64,000 nt of DNA from Nitrosomonas sp. GTDB lineage: Bacteria; Pseudomonadota; Gammaproteobacteria; Burkholderiales; Nitrosomonadaceae. The stretch is from positions 1 to 64,000 of the forward strand of contig JAMWZW010000007.1 of NCBI GenBank assembly GCA_024281995.1, written 5' to 3'. Positions 45,361 to 54,621 of this stretch are shown piece after piece. The notes under the pieces were generated by a model that saw only the letters and a program-made list of their open reading frames with translations, made no database searches and was not told where the DNA came from. Numbering within the stretch: position 1 is the stretch's first letter; each line of letters starts with the position of its first letter. Made by a program: the position numbers and the translations under genes.

Positions 45361-47013
45361 ATGAAGAATCTATTACCTTCTAGCGGATTATTGACTGTAA
45401 TCGCGCAGTGGTTTAGCGCGAATATTCTTGCCTTGGGACGAGAAATGCGATTGTCGTATTTGCCGCCACTAATGGTGTATGTCGCTGCAGGTATTTCAGG
45501 GTTAACTGGTATCGTTGGTACGTTTTATGTAAAGGAGAAGTTGGGGCTTTCAGCTGAGTTCTTAGCTATGCTGGGATTTTGGATGATGTTGCCATGGGCG
45601 CTAAAAATGCCATTAGGGCATCTGGTTGATCTAATATGGCGCTGGAAAAGTTTGTTAGTTTATTTGGGAGCCAGTCTGATTACGGTGAGTCTTGTCATTA
45701 TGATCGGATTATTGGGGTATACCGAAATAATGGCGGAGATGGCGCCAATAGAAACCTGGTATGTGTTATCGGCCTTGCTTGCGCCGATCGGTTATGTCTT
45801 GCAAGATGTGGTTGCTGATGCGATGACTGTTGAGGCAGTGCCTCGTGTGGATGAAAACGGTAATAAATTGGATACGGCAAAACGTAAACTCATGCATGTT
45901 ACGATGCAGACACTTGGGCGTGTCGCGATTATCGGTGGTGGCGTGCTGGTTTCGGTAGCCAATGTATTTTTACTGCGCGATGCTGGATTAATGGCTGATT
46001 CTGACAAAGAAGCAGTCTATTTATTAATATATGAGTTGGCCTTAATCATTCCATTTATTTCCATTTTTGGTGTAGTTTTTGCCGCTTGGCTACAGCGCCG
46101 TGAGCGTAAGCGTTTGCACGCATTGGGACATAGTCAAGATGAAGTTAACACATTACTTGGCATGCACGTGGAGACACCCGCCGTGAATTGGTGGATTCTC
46201 GGTGGGGGGATGGCATTTACGCTTATGTCACTGGGTGTAGGGATGAGTGGCATGTCCGGTGCAGAAGAAATCGTATTTGTTATCTCTATGGCAATTGTTA
46301 TATTTCTGATGTGGCGATTAACCGGTGAACTGGAACCTGAAGCCCGTAATGTATTGGTCGGTACCGCAATCATGATTTTCGTGTTTCGAGCCATTCCTGG
46401 ACCAGGTGCGGGTTCTACCTGGTGGATGATTGATACATTAGGCTTTGATCAGCAGTTTTTAGCAGTATTGTCTCTGGTTGGCGCTGTTTTGACACTATTT
46501 GGTATGTTTATTTTTCGCCGTTTTATGGCAGAGCGCTCGATTGCATACATCATCGGTTTTCTTACCATTGTAGGCACTTGTTTATCGCTGCCTATCGTGG
46601 GGATGTACTTTGGTTTGCATGAATGGACTGCGGCAGTAACGGGTGGAGTAGTCGATGCTCGGTTCATTGCGTTGATCGATACCGCATTGGAATCCCCTTT
46701 AGGTCAGATTGCCATGATTCCGATGCTGGCGTGGATTGCCAATTCTGCCCCGGAAAGGCTTAAAGCTACCTTTTTTGCAGTGATGGCATCTTTTACGAAT
46801 TTGGCATTATCCGCTTCACAATTGGGTACCAAGTATTTGAATCAGTTGTATGAAGTAAAACGTGAAGTTACAAATGTAATTACTGGTCAAGTTACAGTCC
46901 CCGCCGATTACAGCGAATTAGGGCATTTATTGATTACGGTGACAATTATTGGTTTTGTGTTACCACTAATAACAATTTTAATTGTTAAACATTCCCGTTT
47001 CCGCAATGCTTGA
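45361..47013 (+). CDS. Multi-pass transporter, MFS/BT1-like
   Basis: A 550-residue membrane protein with about twelve hydrophobic segments. YLPPLMVYVAAGISGLTG, FYVKEKLGLSAEFLAMLG and VLQDVVADAMTVEAVP resemble the BT1/folate-biopterin and AmpG-like branches of the major facilitator superfamily, where DVVADA sits in helix 4 or 5. An insertion of charged residues (AKRKLMHVT) follows. Substrate not inferable. It lies 36 bp after degQ in the same direction, so it may be read from the same mRNA. Confidence 0.75.
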   Translation: MKNLLPSSGLLTVIAQWFSANILALGREMRLSYLPPLMVYVAAGISGLTGIVGTFYVKEKLGLSAEFLAMLGFWMMLPWALKMPLGHLVDLIWRWKSLLVYLGASLITVSLVIMIGLLGYTEIMAEMAPIETWYVLSALLAPIGYVLQDVVADAMTVEAVPRVDENGNKLDTAKRKLMHVTMQTLGRVAIIGGGVLVSVANVFLLRDAGLMADSDKEAVYLLIYELALIIPFISIFGVVFAAWLQRRERKRLHALGHSQDEVNTLLGMHVETPAVNWWILGGGMAFTLMSLGVGMSGMSGAEEIVFVISMAIVIFLMWRLTGELEPEARNVLVGTAIMIFVFRAIPGPGAGSTWWMIDTLGFDQQFLAVLSLVGAVLTLFGMFIFRRFMAERSIAYIIGFLTIVGTCLSLPIVGMYFGLHEWTAAVTGGVVDARFIALIDTALESPLGQIAMIPMLAWIANSAPERLKATFFAVMASFTNLALSASQLGTKYLNQLYEVKREVTNVITGQVTVPADYSELGHLLITVTIIGFVLPLITILIVKHSRFRNA

Positions 47014-47207
47014 GTCATTTAATCTCTTATTCCATGTTATTGGCATTGCCATTTGGTATTCATGTCCTATTCATTAATTTTTTCACTATCCGATAAAGCC
47101 TAACCTTGTAGATATAATTTTTTTAACAAGTTGTATTACAGGTATTTTTATAACAACTACTGAAGCACTAGAATATTTTGTGCTTAGGTTTTCAATAAGG
47201 AGAAGTT

Positions 47208-47495
47208 ATGAGAAAAAATTTTTTCATTATGATGCTGACATTTCTGTTTGCCGGTTCTACATTTGCAGCAGTAAATCTCAATACAGCTTCGCAAGGTGAA
47301 CTCGAAGCTCTGCAAGGAATCGGTCCTGCTAAAGCAAAGGCTATTATTGAGTACCGTGAGAAAAATGGTTCCTTTGCTTCTGTAGATGATCTACAAAAGG
47401 TTGCTGGCATTGGTTCTGCAACAATTAAGCAGCTTCGTGATGAAATTGTAGTTGAAGTTGAAAAAAATAAGGAAGCTTCTGCCAAACAAGAGTAG
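47208..47495 (+). CDS. ComEA-like helix-hairpin-helix protein
   Basis: A 95-residue exported protein: signal peptide (cut at TFAA-V), then the HhH DNA-binding motif of ComEA (VNLNTASQGELEALQGIGPA and KAIIEYREKNG, repeated as KVAGIGSATIKQLRDEI). This is the small Gram-negative ComEA/YbaV type, binding DNA in the periplasm during uptake. An acidic/basic tail ends it. AAGGAGAAG lies upstream. No other competence gene is near. A strong terminator follows. Confidence 0.93.
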   Translation: MRKNFFIMMLTFLFAGSTFAAVNLNTASQGELEALQGIGPAKAKAIIEYREKNGSFASVDDLQKVAGIGSATIKQLRDEIVVEVEKNKEASAKQE

Positions 47496-47523
47496 TACAT
47501 CGTTTTAAGAAAGCTTTCCGAAC

Positions 47524-47558
47524 AAAAACCCCTCTGGATAATTTTCAGAGGGGTTTTT
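47524..47558 (+). terminator. Rho-independent terminator after comEA-like gene
   Basis: AAAAACCCCTCTG (47524-47536) pairs perfectly with CAGAGGGGTTTTT (47546-47558) over a nine-base loop; a U-run ends the stem. It lies 29 bp after the ComEA-like stop. Confidence 0.93.
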
Positions 47559-47634
47559 GTTCAAGTGATTCTGGCAGTTTTATTCAGGAACGCTTATGTG
47601 ATACTCTCAAACAAAAGATTATAAAGTTTGTGCT

Positions 47635-48522
47635 ATGTATAAAACCATTGAGAATTTTGTCGGTAATACCCCATTAGTAAAACTCAAGCACCTGCCGGGT
47701 GCAACATCTAATGTAATTCTTGCTAAATTGGAAGGTAATAATCCTGCTGGATCGGTTAAAGATCGCCCTGCTTTGTCGATGATTTCCCATGCGCAACAGC
47801 GAGGAGAAATTCAACCCGGTGATACGCTGATTGAAGCAACTAGCGGTAATACCGGCATTGCGTTGGCAATGGCTGCTGCCATAATGGGTTATCGCATGAT
47901 ATTGATTATGCCAGATAATCTGAGTATAGAGCGGCGCCAATCCATGCGTGCGTATGGTGCAGAGTTAGTTTTGACACCCAAGGCGGGTGGTATGGAACAT
48001 GCGCGTGACGTGGCGGAAAAAATGCGTGAAGAGGGCCGGGGGATTATTCTTAATCAATTTGCTAATACCGATAATCCGTTGGCTCATTATGAGGGAACTG
48101 CACCTGAAATCTGGCGCGATACCGATGGAAAAATTACTCATTTTGTCAGTAGCATGGGGACCACTGGGACAATCATGGGGTGCTCAAGATTTTTCAAAGA
48201 ACAGCGATCGGCGATAAGGGTGATTGGTGTACAACCGGAAGAGGGCTCACAAATTCCCGGTATTCGCAAATGGTCTCCGGCTTATTTACCTAAAATTTAT
48301 GAAGCAGAGCGCGTGGACGAGTTGTTGTATGTCTCGCAAAATGAAGCTGAAGATTTGACGCGTCGATTAGCTTGTGAGGAGGGAATTTTTGCAGGTATTT
48401 CTTCTGGTGGCGCTTTGGTAGCAGCACTTCGTGTTTCCGCTCAAGTTGAGAATGCAGTGATTGTGTTTATTGTGTGTGATCGCGGTGATCGTTATTTATC
48501 GACTGGCGTTTTTCCTGCTTAA
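47635..48522 (+). CDS. cysM: Cysteine synthase B
   Basis: A 295-residue PLP enzyme making cysteine from O-acetylserine and sulphide or thiosulphate. PLP lysine in NNPAGSVKDRPALSMI (~43), the substrate loop TSGNTGIALAMAAAIMGY, the phosphate-binding loop SSMGTTGTIMG, and EEGIFAGISSGGALVA near the C-terminus. PAGSVKDRPA and IMPDNLSIERRQSM are typical for CysM rather than CysK. Length is normal. It lies between the comEA terminator and ybgC; the 33-bp gap to ybgC allows read-through into the tol genes. Confidence 0.93.
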   Translation: MYKTIENFVGNTPLVKLKHLPGATSNVILAKLEGNNPAGSVKDRPALSMISHAQQRGEIQPGDTLIEATSGNTGIALAMAAAIMGYRMILIMPDNLSIERRQSMRAYGAELVLTPKAGGMEHARDVAEKMREEGRGIILNQFANTDNPLAHYEGTAPEIWRDTDGKITHFVSSMGTTGTIMGCSRFFKEQRSAIRVIGVQPEEGSQIPGIRKWSPAYLPKIYEAERVDELLYVSQNEAEDLTRRLACEEGIFAGISSGGALVAALRVSAQVENAVIVFIVCDRGDRYLSTGVFPA

Positions 48523-48555
48523 AAAACGTGCATAAAAAATAATTACTTATACAGT

Positions 48556-48966
48556 ATGTTAATCAATAACTTCTCACTGCCTGTTCGGATCTACTATCAA
48601 GATACGGATGCTGGTGGGGTGGTTTATCATTCGAATTATCTTAATTTTATGGAGCGTGCACGCTATGAATGGCTCAGGGAATTAGGGTTTAATGTAAAAT
48701 TGCTGGCTGAAATTCACAACGTATTGTTTATGATTCGTTCGCTTGAAATTCAATATTTCAAGCCCGCCGTATTGGATGATTTGTTGAATGTGACAGTAAT
48801 AGTTAAGGAAATCGGCAGGAGCCGCATTGCCTTATATCAGGAAATTTTATGTACTCAAGTCAAATTAGTAAGTGCCACGGTTCATGTGGTGTGTGTCGGT
48901 ACAGAAACGCTGAAGCCAATCAGTATTCCTATGCCATTACGTGAAAGAATTAGGAAACCCGTATGA
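48556..48966 (+). CDS. ybgC: Tol-Pal associated acyl-CoA thioesterase YbgC
   Basis: A 136-residue hot-dog fold thioesterase. The catalytic Asp motif YYQDTDAGGVVYHSNYLNFM is at the N-terminus, followed by ERARYEWLRELGF. In E. coli it hydrolyses short acyl-CoA and associates with ACP and lipid-synthesis enzymes. It starts the tol-pal run and overlaps tolQ by four bases. Confidence 0.95.
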   Translation: MLINNFSLPVRIYYQDTDAGGVVYHSNYLNFMERARYEWLRELGFNVKLLAEIHNVLFMIRSLEIQYFKPAVLDDLLNVTVIVKEIGRSRIALYQEILCTQVKLVSATVHVVCVGTETLKPISIPMPLRERIRKPV

Positions 48967-49643
48967 ATACAACAGTTACACAGGATATGTCTTTTCTGCA
49001 TCTAATCACTAGTGCCAGTTTATTGGTGCAGCTGGTGATGCTGATTTTGGTGATGATTTCGCTTTTATCTTGGTGGTATATTTTTCGTAAATTATTCGTA
49101 ATCCGCTATGAGATAAAAAAAACGGATGAATTTGAAGATATTTTTTGGCGTGGAGCCGATATGAATGCGTTATATCAGCGCACTATAAATTCGCGTTACG
49201 AATCGGGCAGTATGGAACGTATTTTTGCTGCGGGGTTTAGCGAATTTAATAAGCATCCTGCAGGATCTGATCTTGAGGCGGTGATGGAAAGTACGCGCAG
49301 AGCCATGCGCGCAACTTATCAACGGGAAATGGATTATTTGGAATCGCATCTGTCGTTTTTAGCGACTGTGGGATCAGTTAGTCCATATATCGGATTGTTG
49401 GGAACGGTATGGGGAATAATGAATTCATTCCGAAGCTTGTCTAGTGTTACACAAGCAACCATTGCACATGTCGCGCCGGGAATTGCTGAAGCGCTGATTG
49501 CAACAGCGATGGGTTTGTTTGCAGCAATTCCTGCAGTGGTTGCATACAATCGTTACGCTAGTCGAACGGATCAATTGGCAACGCGGTTTGAGAGTTTTAT
49601 GGAAGAATTGTCCAACGTGCTACAACGGCGTGCTGCGGGGTAA
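48963..49643 (+). CDS. tolQ: Tol-Pal system proton channel subunit TolQ
   Basis: A 226-residue inner-membrane protein with three membrane helices (~17-40, ~137-157, ~172-193). The channel signature is LSFLATVGSVSPYIGLLGTV and PGIAEALIATAMGLFAAIP. It forms the stator-like proton channel with TolR and drives TolA. The four-base ATGA overlap with ybgC shows translational coupling; tolR follows after 19 bp. Confidence 0.96.
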   Translation: MNTTVTQDMSFLHLITSASLLVQLVMLILVMISLLSWWYIFRKLFVIRYEIKKTDEFEDIFWRGADMNALYQRTINSRYESGSMERIFAAGFSEFNKHPAGSDLEAVMESTRRAMRATYQREMDYLESHLSFLATVGSVSPYIGLLGTVWGIMNSFRSLSSVTQATIAHVAPGIAEALIATAMGLFAAIPAVVAYNRYASRTDQLATRFESFMEELSNVLQRRAAG

Positions 49644-49662
49644 ACAGGATTGAGGAGAATGT

Positions 49663-50076
49663 ATGGCGCGTCGTGCTAAACATCGATTAATGAATGAAAT
49701 CAATGTAGTGCCTTATATTGATGTGATGCTGGTATTACTCATTATTTTTATGGTGACGGCACCGATGATTAATCATGGTCAGATTGAACTACCGCAAATT
49801 GGTAAGTCATTGGCAGCGCCAGCTATGCCAATGGAAGTGATTATTAAAGCCGATGGTAGTTTGACATTACGGGATCGGGAAAAATCAGCGGCAGAGCAAA
49901 AAGTGGATCGTAATCAATTGATCGAAGCGATCAAGCAAAAGCAGGCGCAGAACGCGCAGCAACCTGTCGTAATCGCAGCGGATAAAAGTGTACGTTACGA
50001 AGAAGTCATTAAAGTAATGGATATTTTGCAGCAAAACCAAGTGCAGAAAGTGGGTTTGCTGGCGCAACAAAAATGA
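49663..50076 (+). CDS. tolR: Tol-Pal system protein TolR
   Basis: A 137-residue protein: N-terminal membrane helix with the proton-carrying Asp in NVVPYIDVMLVLLIIFMV, and a periplasmic domain with VVIAADKSVRYEEVIKVMD. GAGGAG ribosome site. Position between tolQ and tolA fixes the identity. Confidence 0.95.
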   Translation: MARRAKHRLMNEINVVPYIDVMLVLLIIFMVTAPMINHGQIELPQIGKSLAAPAMPMEVIIKADGSLTLRDREKSAAEQKVDRNQLIEAIKQKQAQNAQQPVVIAADKSVRYEEVIKVMDILQQNQVQKVGLLAQQK

Positions 50077-50093
50077 ATGGCTAGCTAGCACTG

Positions 50094-51047
50094 ATGAACG
50101 CCAGCATCGTACGCAATTCCCCGCATTCCGAACCTAAATCAGTACTGGCAGGCGTGCTGGCTGTTTCTGTGCATTTGTTTTTTGTGGCATTGCTGGTTTT
50201 TGGCTTGAATTGGAAGGATCATCCGCCAGAAGGCATGATTGTGGATATCTGGACTGAATTGCCAAAGCCGATTCAAGAGCCGGTAAAATCTCAACCATTG
50301 CCCAAACAATCTGTTCCCATTCAAGAGCCTGTCAAACCTAAGATAGAACCGCAACCGCCTAAACCGGAACCGCCCAAGCCTGTGCCGCAGAAAGCCATTG
50401 TGGAGCCGCCAGTTAAGAAGCCCGATATTGCGGTTAAGCAGAAACCTGAACCCGTGAAAGAACCTCCTCCGGATCTGCAAGAACAAAAGAAAAAAGAACA
50501 AGAAAAGGTTAAAGAGCAGGAGCGCCTAAAAGAGCTTGAAAAACAGAAAGAACTCGAGAAAAAGAAAGAATTAGAGAAAAAACAAGAACTCGAAAAACAG
50601 AAAGAGCTAGAAAAGCAAAAGGAACTTGAGAAACAAAAAGAATTGCAAAAACAGAAGGAAAAAGAACAAGCAGTACAACGGCAACGTGAACAAGAAGCCA
50701 AGGCGCAGCGGGAAGCCGAAGCTAAACGTGCTGCACAGCAAGCTGCTGCGAGAAACCAGATAACCAATGAAATTTCAAAATATAAGGCAATGATTCTTGC
50801 CAAAATCAGGAGTAGGATCGTGATGCCGCCTGACTTGCCCGGCAATCCAGTGGTTGAATTCAGTGTCACTTTACTGCCAGGGGGAGATATTTTAGATGTC
50901 AGATTAAGTAGGAGTAGCGGGCATGAAGCTTTTGATAGCGCTGTCGAGCGTGCCATCTTTTTATCAAAACCGTTGCCACTGCCTCCGGATCCGGCATTAT
51001 TTAACGAGTTTCGCAATTTGAATATTACCGTTCATTATCGTGAATGA
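50094..51047 (+). CDS. tolA: Tol-Pal system protein TolA
   Basis: A 317-residue inner-membrane protein spanning the periplasm. One helix at ~18-40; a Pro/Lys/Glu-rich stretch (~50-125); a coiled coil of repeating EKQKELEK units (~130-210, coded around 50490-50680); and a C-terminal TolA/TonB-like domain (~225-317) with MPPDLPGNPVVEFSVTLLPG and SSGHEAFDSAVERA. It connects the TolQR motor with TolB and Pal at the outer membrane during division. Confidence 0.94.
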   Translation: MNASIVRNSPHSEPKSVLAGVLAVSVHLFFVALLVFGLNWKDHPPEGMIVDIWTELPKPIQEPVKSQPLPKQSVPIQEPVKPKIEPQPPKPEPPKPVPQKAIVEPPVKKPDIAVKQKPEPVKEPPPDLQEQKKKEQEKVKEQERLKELEKQKELEKKKELEKKQELEKQKELEKQKELEKQKELQKQKEKEQAVQRQREQEAKAQREAEAKRAAQQAAARNQITNEISKYKAMILAKIRSRIVMPPDLPGNPVVEFSVTLLPGGDILDVRLSRSSGHEAFDSAVERAIFLSKPLPLPPDPALFNEFRNLNITVHYRE

Positions 51048-51093
51048 TTGCTATAATCTGTAAACTTTTTTGATTTCTAACAGTTTCATATTT

Positions 51094-52389
51094 ATGTCGA
51101 TTCACTGGTTAAAACAAATCCGTTATTTATTTCTTTTGACGTGGTGGCTTAGCACACCTTTGTACGCGCAATTGAATATAGAAATTTTTGGTGGCGGGGC
51201 ATCACGCATACCCATTGCTATCGTTCCTTTTGCTGAAGAGAATAAACTACAGCAAGGCATTACATCGATCATAGGCGCTGATTTACAGCGTACCGGCTTG
51301 TTCCGTTTGATCGATCCTTCCGGACTCTCGCCATACGTGCCGGCTGATGTTGAATATGCCGATTGGGTTAATCGTGGCGCGAATGCATTGGTGATCGGCC
51401 GCGTAATCGCTTTATCGAGTGATCAGGTAGAAATTCAATTCCGCTTGATGGATGTTGCTAAAAGAACGCAATTAACGGGGTTGGCGATTACTGTTCCGGC
51501 AACACAATTGCGTACTGCCGCGCATCGTATTGCTGATGTCATTTATGAAGCGTTAACCGGAGATGTGGGCGTATTTAGCACGCGTATTGCTTACGTACTG
51601 AAACGCGGCAACAAATATGCATTACAGGTTGCTGATGCGGATGGTTATAATGCGCAGTCCATCATTGAATATACCGAACCCATTATTTCTCCTTCTTGGT
51701 CACCAGACGGCACGCAGTTGGCTTATGTATCGTTTGAAAATAAAAAGCCGGTTGTTTACGTACAAACATTGTCAACTCGTGAGCGTAGAGCGGTCGCCAG
51801 CTTTAAAGGCAGTAATAGCGCCCCCACTTGGTCACCGGACGGCAGGAAGCTTGCCGTGGTATTGACAGGGCAAGGCGGATCGCAAATTTTCTTGATCAAT
51901 GCGGATGGTAGTGGTTTGCAAAGGCTCAGTAGAAGCTCAGGTATTGATACTGAACCGAATTTTTCTCCTGACGGCCGGTCGATTATCTTCACTTCTGATC
52001 GGGGGGGCAGTCCACAAATTTATCGTATGCCGGTATCCAGTTCTGAGAACAATACTGCAGAACGGTTGACTTTCGAGGGCAGTTATAATGTCAGTCCCGA
52101 TTTTAGTCAGGATGGCAAAAGCTTTACTTTCATTCATCGTAACAACAATCAATTCAATGTGGCGGTACAGGAAATTGGCTCACGTCAGGTACAAATATTG
52201 ACGAATTCCAAATTTGATGAATCACCCAGTTTTGCCCCGAATGGCAAGATGATCTTGTACGCAACTGAAATCGACGGGCGTGGTATATTATCCGCTGTTT
52301 CCAGGGACGGGCAGACGAGACAGCATCTCACAGTTCAAACAGGTGATATCAGAGAGCCGGCATGGGGTCCATTGCCCAAGTGGAAGTAA
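51094..52389 (+). CDS. tolB: Tol-Pal system beta-propeller protein TolB
   Basis: A 431-residue periplasmic protein. I prefer the ATG at 51094 over the TTG at 51070 because it gives a standard signal peptide (YLFLLTWWLSTPLYA-Q). N-terminal domain with IPIAIVPFAEE and YADWVNRGANALVIGRV; a six-bladed propeller with the repeated PSWSPDGTQLAYVS, PTWSPDGRKLAVVL, PNFSPDGRSIIFTSDR and PSFAPNGKMILYA. It binds Pal and TolA. Usual length. Confidence 0.96.
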   Translation: MSIHWLKQIRYLFLLTWWLSTPLYAQLNIEIFGGGASRIPIAIVPFAEENKLQQGITSIIGADLQRTGLFRLIDPSGLSPYVPADVEYADWVNRGANALVIGRVIALSSDQVEIQFRLMDVAKRTQLTGLAITVPATQLRTAAHRIADVIYEALTGDVGVFSTRIAYVLKRGNKYALQVADADGYNAQSIIEYTEPIISPSWSPDGTQLAYVSFENKKPVVYVQTLSTRERRAVASFKGSNSAPTWSPDGRKLAVVLTGQGGSQIFLINADGSGLQRLSRSSGIDTEPNFSPDGRSIIFTSDRGGSPQIYRMPVSSSENNTAERLTFEGSYNVSPDFSQDGKSFTFIHRNNNQFNVAVQEIGSRQVQILTNSKFDESPSFAPNGKMILYATEIDGRGILSAVSRDGQTRQHLTVQTGDIREPAWGPLPKWK

Positions 52390-52427
52390 CGGAATTAACA
52401 CAAATTTTTAATGACAAGGAGCTTTAG

Positions 52428-52946
52428 ATGAGAAAATTACTGGGTGTTTCATTAATCGTCCTGTTATCTGCATGTGCCAGTCAAACCACGCAACCTGAAA
52501 CTGAGGACTTAACTGGGGGTGCAGGTGCGGGAAGTGGTGGTAGTGACTTGATGGGGTCGGGTTCAGCCAGGCCGGGCTATTTCAGTCAGTTACAAGATCC
52601 CAATAGTATCTTGTCGCAGCGGAGTGTTTATTACGATTATGATAGCTATACCGTTAAAAGTGAATATAGAGAGTTAGTGTTGTCTCATGCCAGATTTTTA
52701 CGTGATAACGCGGATGCGAGCGTGATTTTACAAGGCAATACCGATGATCGTGGCAGCCGTGAGTACAATCTTGCCTTAGGACAGCGTCGTGCCGATAGTG
52801 TAAAAAATATGATGACATTGGCAGGTGCTCGCGATGAACAAATTGAAGCTGTCAGTTTGGGAGAAGAAAAGCCGCGCGCTGTGGGACATGGTGAATCTAC
52901 CTGGAGTCAGAATCGTCGTACGGATATTATTTATCGAGGTGAGTAA
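52428..52946 (+). CDS. pal: Peptidoglycan-associated lipoprotein Pal
   Basis: A 172-residue outer-membrane lipoprotein. Lipobox LLSAC (cysteine ~16), Gly/Ser-rich linker, OmpA-type peptidoglycan-binding domain with VYYDYDSYTVKSEYRELV, LQGNTDDRGSREYNLALGQR, RADSVKNMM and the closing NRRTDIIY. AAGGAG ribosome site. Position after tolB confirms it. Confidence 0.97.
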   Translation: MRKLLGVSLIVLLSACASQTTQPETEDLTGGAGAGSGGSDLMGSGSARPGYFSQLQDPNSILSQRSVYYDYDSYTVKSEYRELVLSHARFLRDNADASVILQGNTDDRGSREYNLALGQRRADSVKNMMTLAGARDEQIEAVSLGEEKPRAVGHGESTWSQNRRTDIIYRGE

Positions 52947-52948
52947 AG

Positions 52949-53842
52949 ATGCTGATACGCGCTTTCTTTCTAATGTTGTTAATGAGTTGTAACGTCAGTT
53001 ATGCAGCACTGTTTGGCGATGATGAGGCACGTGAACAAATTCGCACTCTACGTCAACAAATCAACGAGATGGAGGCGCGTATTGCTAAGATGGAGCAAGC
53101 ATTGAATAGCCAGGCATTACTTCAGCTTTATACGCAAGTTGAAACACTTGGTATGGAATTCGGTAAATTAAACGGACAAATAGAAATGCTCAGTAACGAT
53201 AATTCGTTGCTACAAAAGCGTCAGCGTGATTTTTATATTGATTTGGATAACCGGCTGCGTGATATCGAACAACCGAATAAACGAGCACCTGCTTCTCACA
53301 CAAGTCCGAAAAGTTCACCACAGAGTATGGTTACACCACCTGCTCATGAGCCGATAGCCTCTCCATCCGCTGATGTCATACCGGAGTATGCGCCAGTAGA
53401 AGAGAAAATTGCTGCGGTGCAACCTGATTCAGGGGCGGTATTGAGCAATGAATTGCTACCGCCCAGTTCAGCCGAAAACGATGCCTACAAAGAGGCTTTT
53501 GATTTCTTTAAAAACGGTGATTATGCGAGCGCCATTGCTCAATTTGAAAGCTTTTTGGAAAATTTTCCACAATCTAACTTGGCACCTGGGGCAGCTTACT
53601 GGATTGGTAATGCCCGCTATGCCATGCGGGATTATCAATTGGCGATAGAGGCACAGCAACGGTTGATTAAAAAATACCCGGATAGCTCAAAAACCCCAGA
53701 TGCATTTCTGAATATGGCCAGCAGTCAGTACGAAATGGGTGACAACAAGGCGAGTAAACATACTTTAGAAGATTTAGTAGCAAAATACCCGCACAGCGAT
53801 GCTGCAAAAAAGGCCAAACAACGCTTGGCCAATCTTAAATAA
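52949..53842 (+). CDS. cpoB: Cell division coordinator CpoB (YbgF)
   Basis: A 297-residue periplasmic protein: signal peptide (NVSYA-A), coiled coil at ~25-95 (EQIRTLRQQINEMEARIAKM), Pro/Ser linker (~105-170), and three tetratricopeptide repeats in the last ~120 residues (FDFFKNGDYASAIAQFESFL, GNARYAMRDYQLAIEAQQRL and SQYEMGDNKASKHTLEDLV). It coordinates outer-membrane constriction with wall synthesis. It starts two bases after the pal stop, with a GAGGTGAG ribosome site. Confidence 0.94.
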   Translation: MLIRAFFLMLLMSCNVSYAALFGDDEAREQIRTLRQQINEMEARIAKMEQALNSQALLQLYTQVETLGMEFGKLNGQIEMLSNDNSLLQKRQRDFYIDLDNRLRDIEQPNKRAPASHTSPKSSPQSMVTPPAHEPIASPSADVIPEYAPVEEKIAAVQPDSGAVLSNELLPPSSAENDAYKEAFDFFKNGDYASAIAQFESFLENFPQSNLAPGAAYWIGNARYAMRDYQLAIEAQQRLIKKYPDSSKTPDAFLNMASSQYEMGDNKASKHTLEDLVAKYPHSDAAKKAKQRLANLK

Positions 53843-53924
53843 ATTCTACCTGAACAATAGCCTGGCGCTATTGACCGCTTTCACCAACAAAGAACTATCC
53901 ATCCAGTTTTTTTCCTTTGAATAA

Positions 53925-54590
53925 TTGATCATTGTGCAGCCACTCGAAACGACAACTTTGCGTATCAGTGAGATTTTTTATTCCTTACAGGGTGAAACAA
54001 GCCGTGTTGGTTTGCCCACTGTTTTTGTGCGCTTGACGGGGTGTCCTTTGCGCTGTGGGTACTGTGATACCAGCTATGCTTTTAGCGGTGGAGAAATGCT
54101 ATCAATTGCAACGATCCTTAGCCAAGTTGCGCGCTTTAATACCCACTATGTTACCGTAACGGGAGGAGAGCCTTTAGCGCAGAAAGCATGTTTGGTTTTG
54201 CTTACCGCCTTATGTGATGCGGGTTATTCCGTGTCACTTGAAACCAGCGGTGCACTGGATATGTCACAAGTCGATAGACGCGTATGCAAAGTGATGGACA
54301 TCAAGACTCCGGGCTCAGGCGAAGTGTCTAAAAATAACTGGGAAAATCTCTCTTATTTGACGCCAGATGATGAAGTTAAGTTTGTGCTTTGTGATGAAGC
54401 CGATTACCAATGGGCATGCCGAGTTATTCGCGACAAAAAATTACATAACCGGTGCCCTATTTTATTGTCTCCTGTGTATGGCAATTTAGACCCCGCAGTA
54501 TTGGCAGCGTGGATTTTGCGTGATCAATTGCCAGTCAGAATGCAAATTCAAATGCATAAGTTGTTATGGGGAGAAGGGCCTGGGCATTGA
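53925..54590 (+). CDS. queE: 7-carboxy-7-deazaguanine synthase QueE
   Basis: A 221-residue radical-SAM enzyme of preQ0/queuosine synthesis. The CX3CX2C cluster motif is in TGCPLRCGYCDTSYAF, SAM-binding GGEPLAQ follows, and the chain ends IQMHKLLWGEGPGH. SEIFYSLQGETSRVGLPTVF is the QueE opening. The start is doubtful: TTG at 53925 and GTG at 53934 are the options and neither has a clear ribosome site. It lies between cpoB and queC, as in many Proteobacteria. Confidence 0.94.
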   Translation: MIIVQPLETTTLRISEIFYSLQGETSRVGLPTVFVRLTGCPLRCGYCDTSYAFSGGEMLSIATILSQVARFNTHYVTVTGGEPLAQKACLVLLTALCDAGYSVSLETSGALDMSQVDRRVCKVMDIKTPGSGEVSKNNWENLSYLTPDDEVKFVLCDEADYQWACRVIRDKKLHNRCPILLSPVYGNLDPAVLAAWILRDQLPVRMQIQMHKLLWGEGPGH

Positions 54591-54621
54591 TAATTGTTAA
54601 TTCCGGAAAGAATGACGGTTA

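Noticed and set aside
50490..50680. Repeated AAACAGAAAGAACTCGA-like units
   Set aside because: Ordinary TolA coiled-coil coding repeats, not a separate element.
50321..51016. 231-codon minus-strand frame rich in Ser/Cys/Phe
   Set aside because: Antisense of the Lys/Glu-rich coiled coil of TolA; composition is explained by the complement of AAA/GAA codons.
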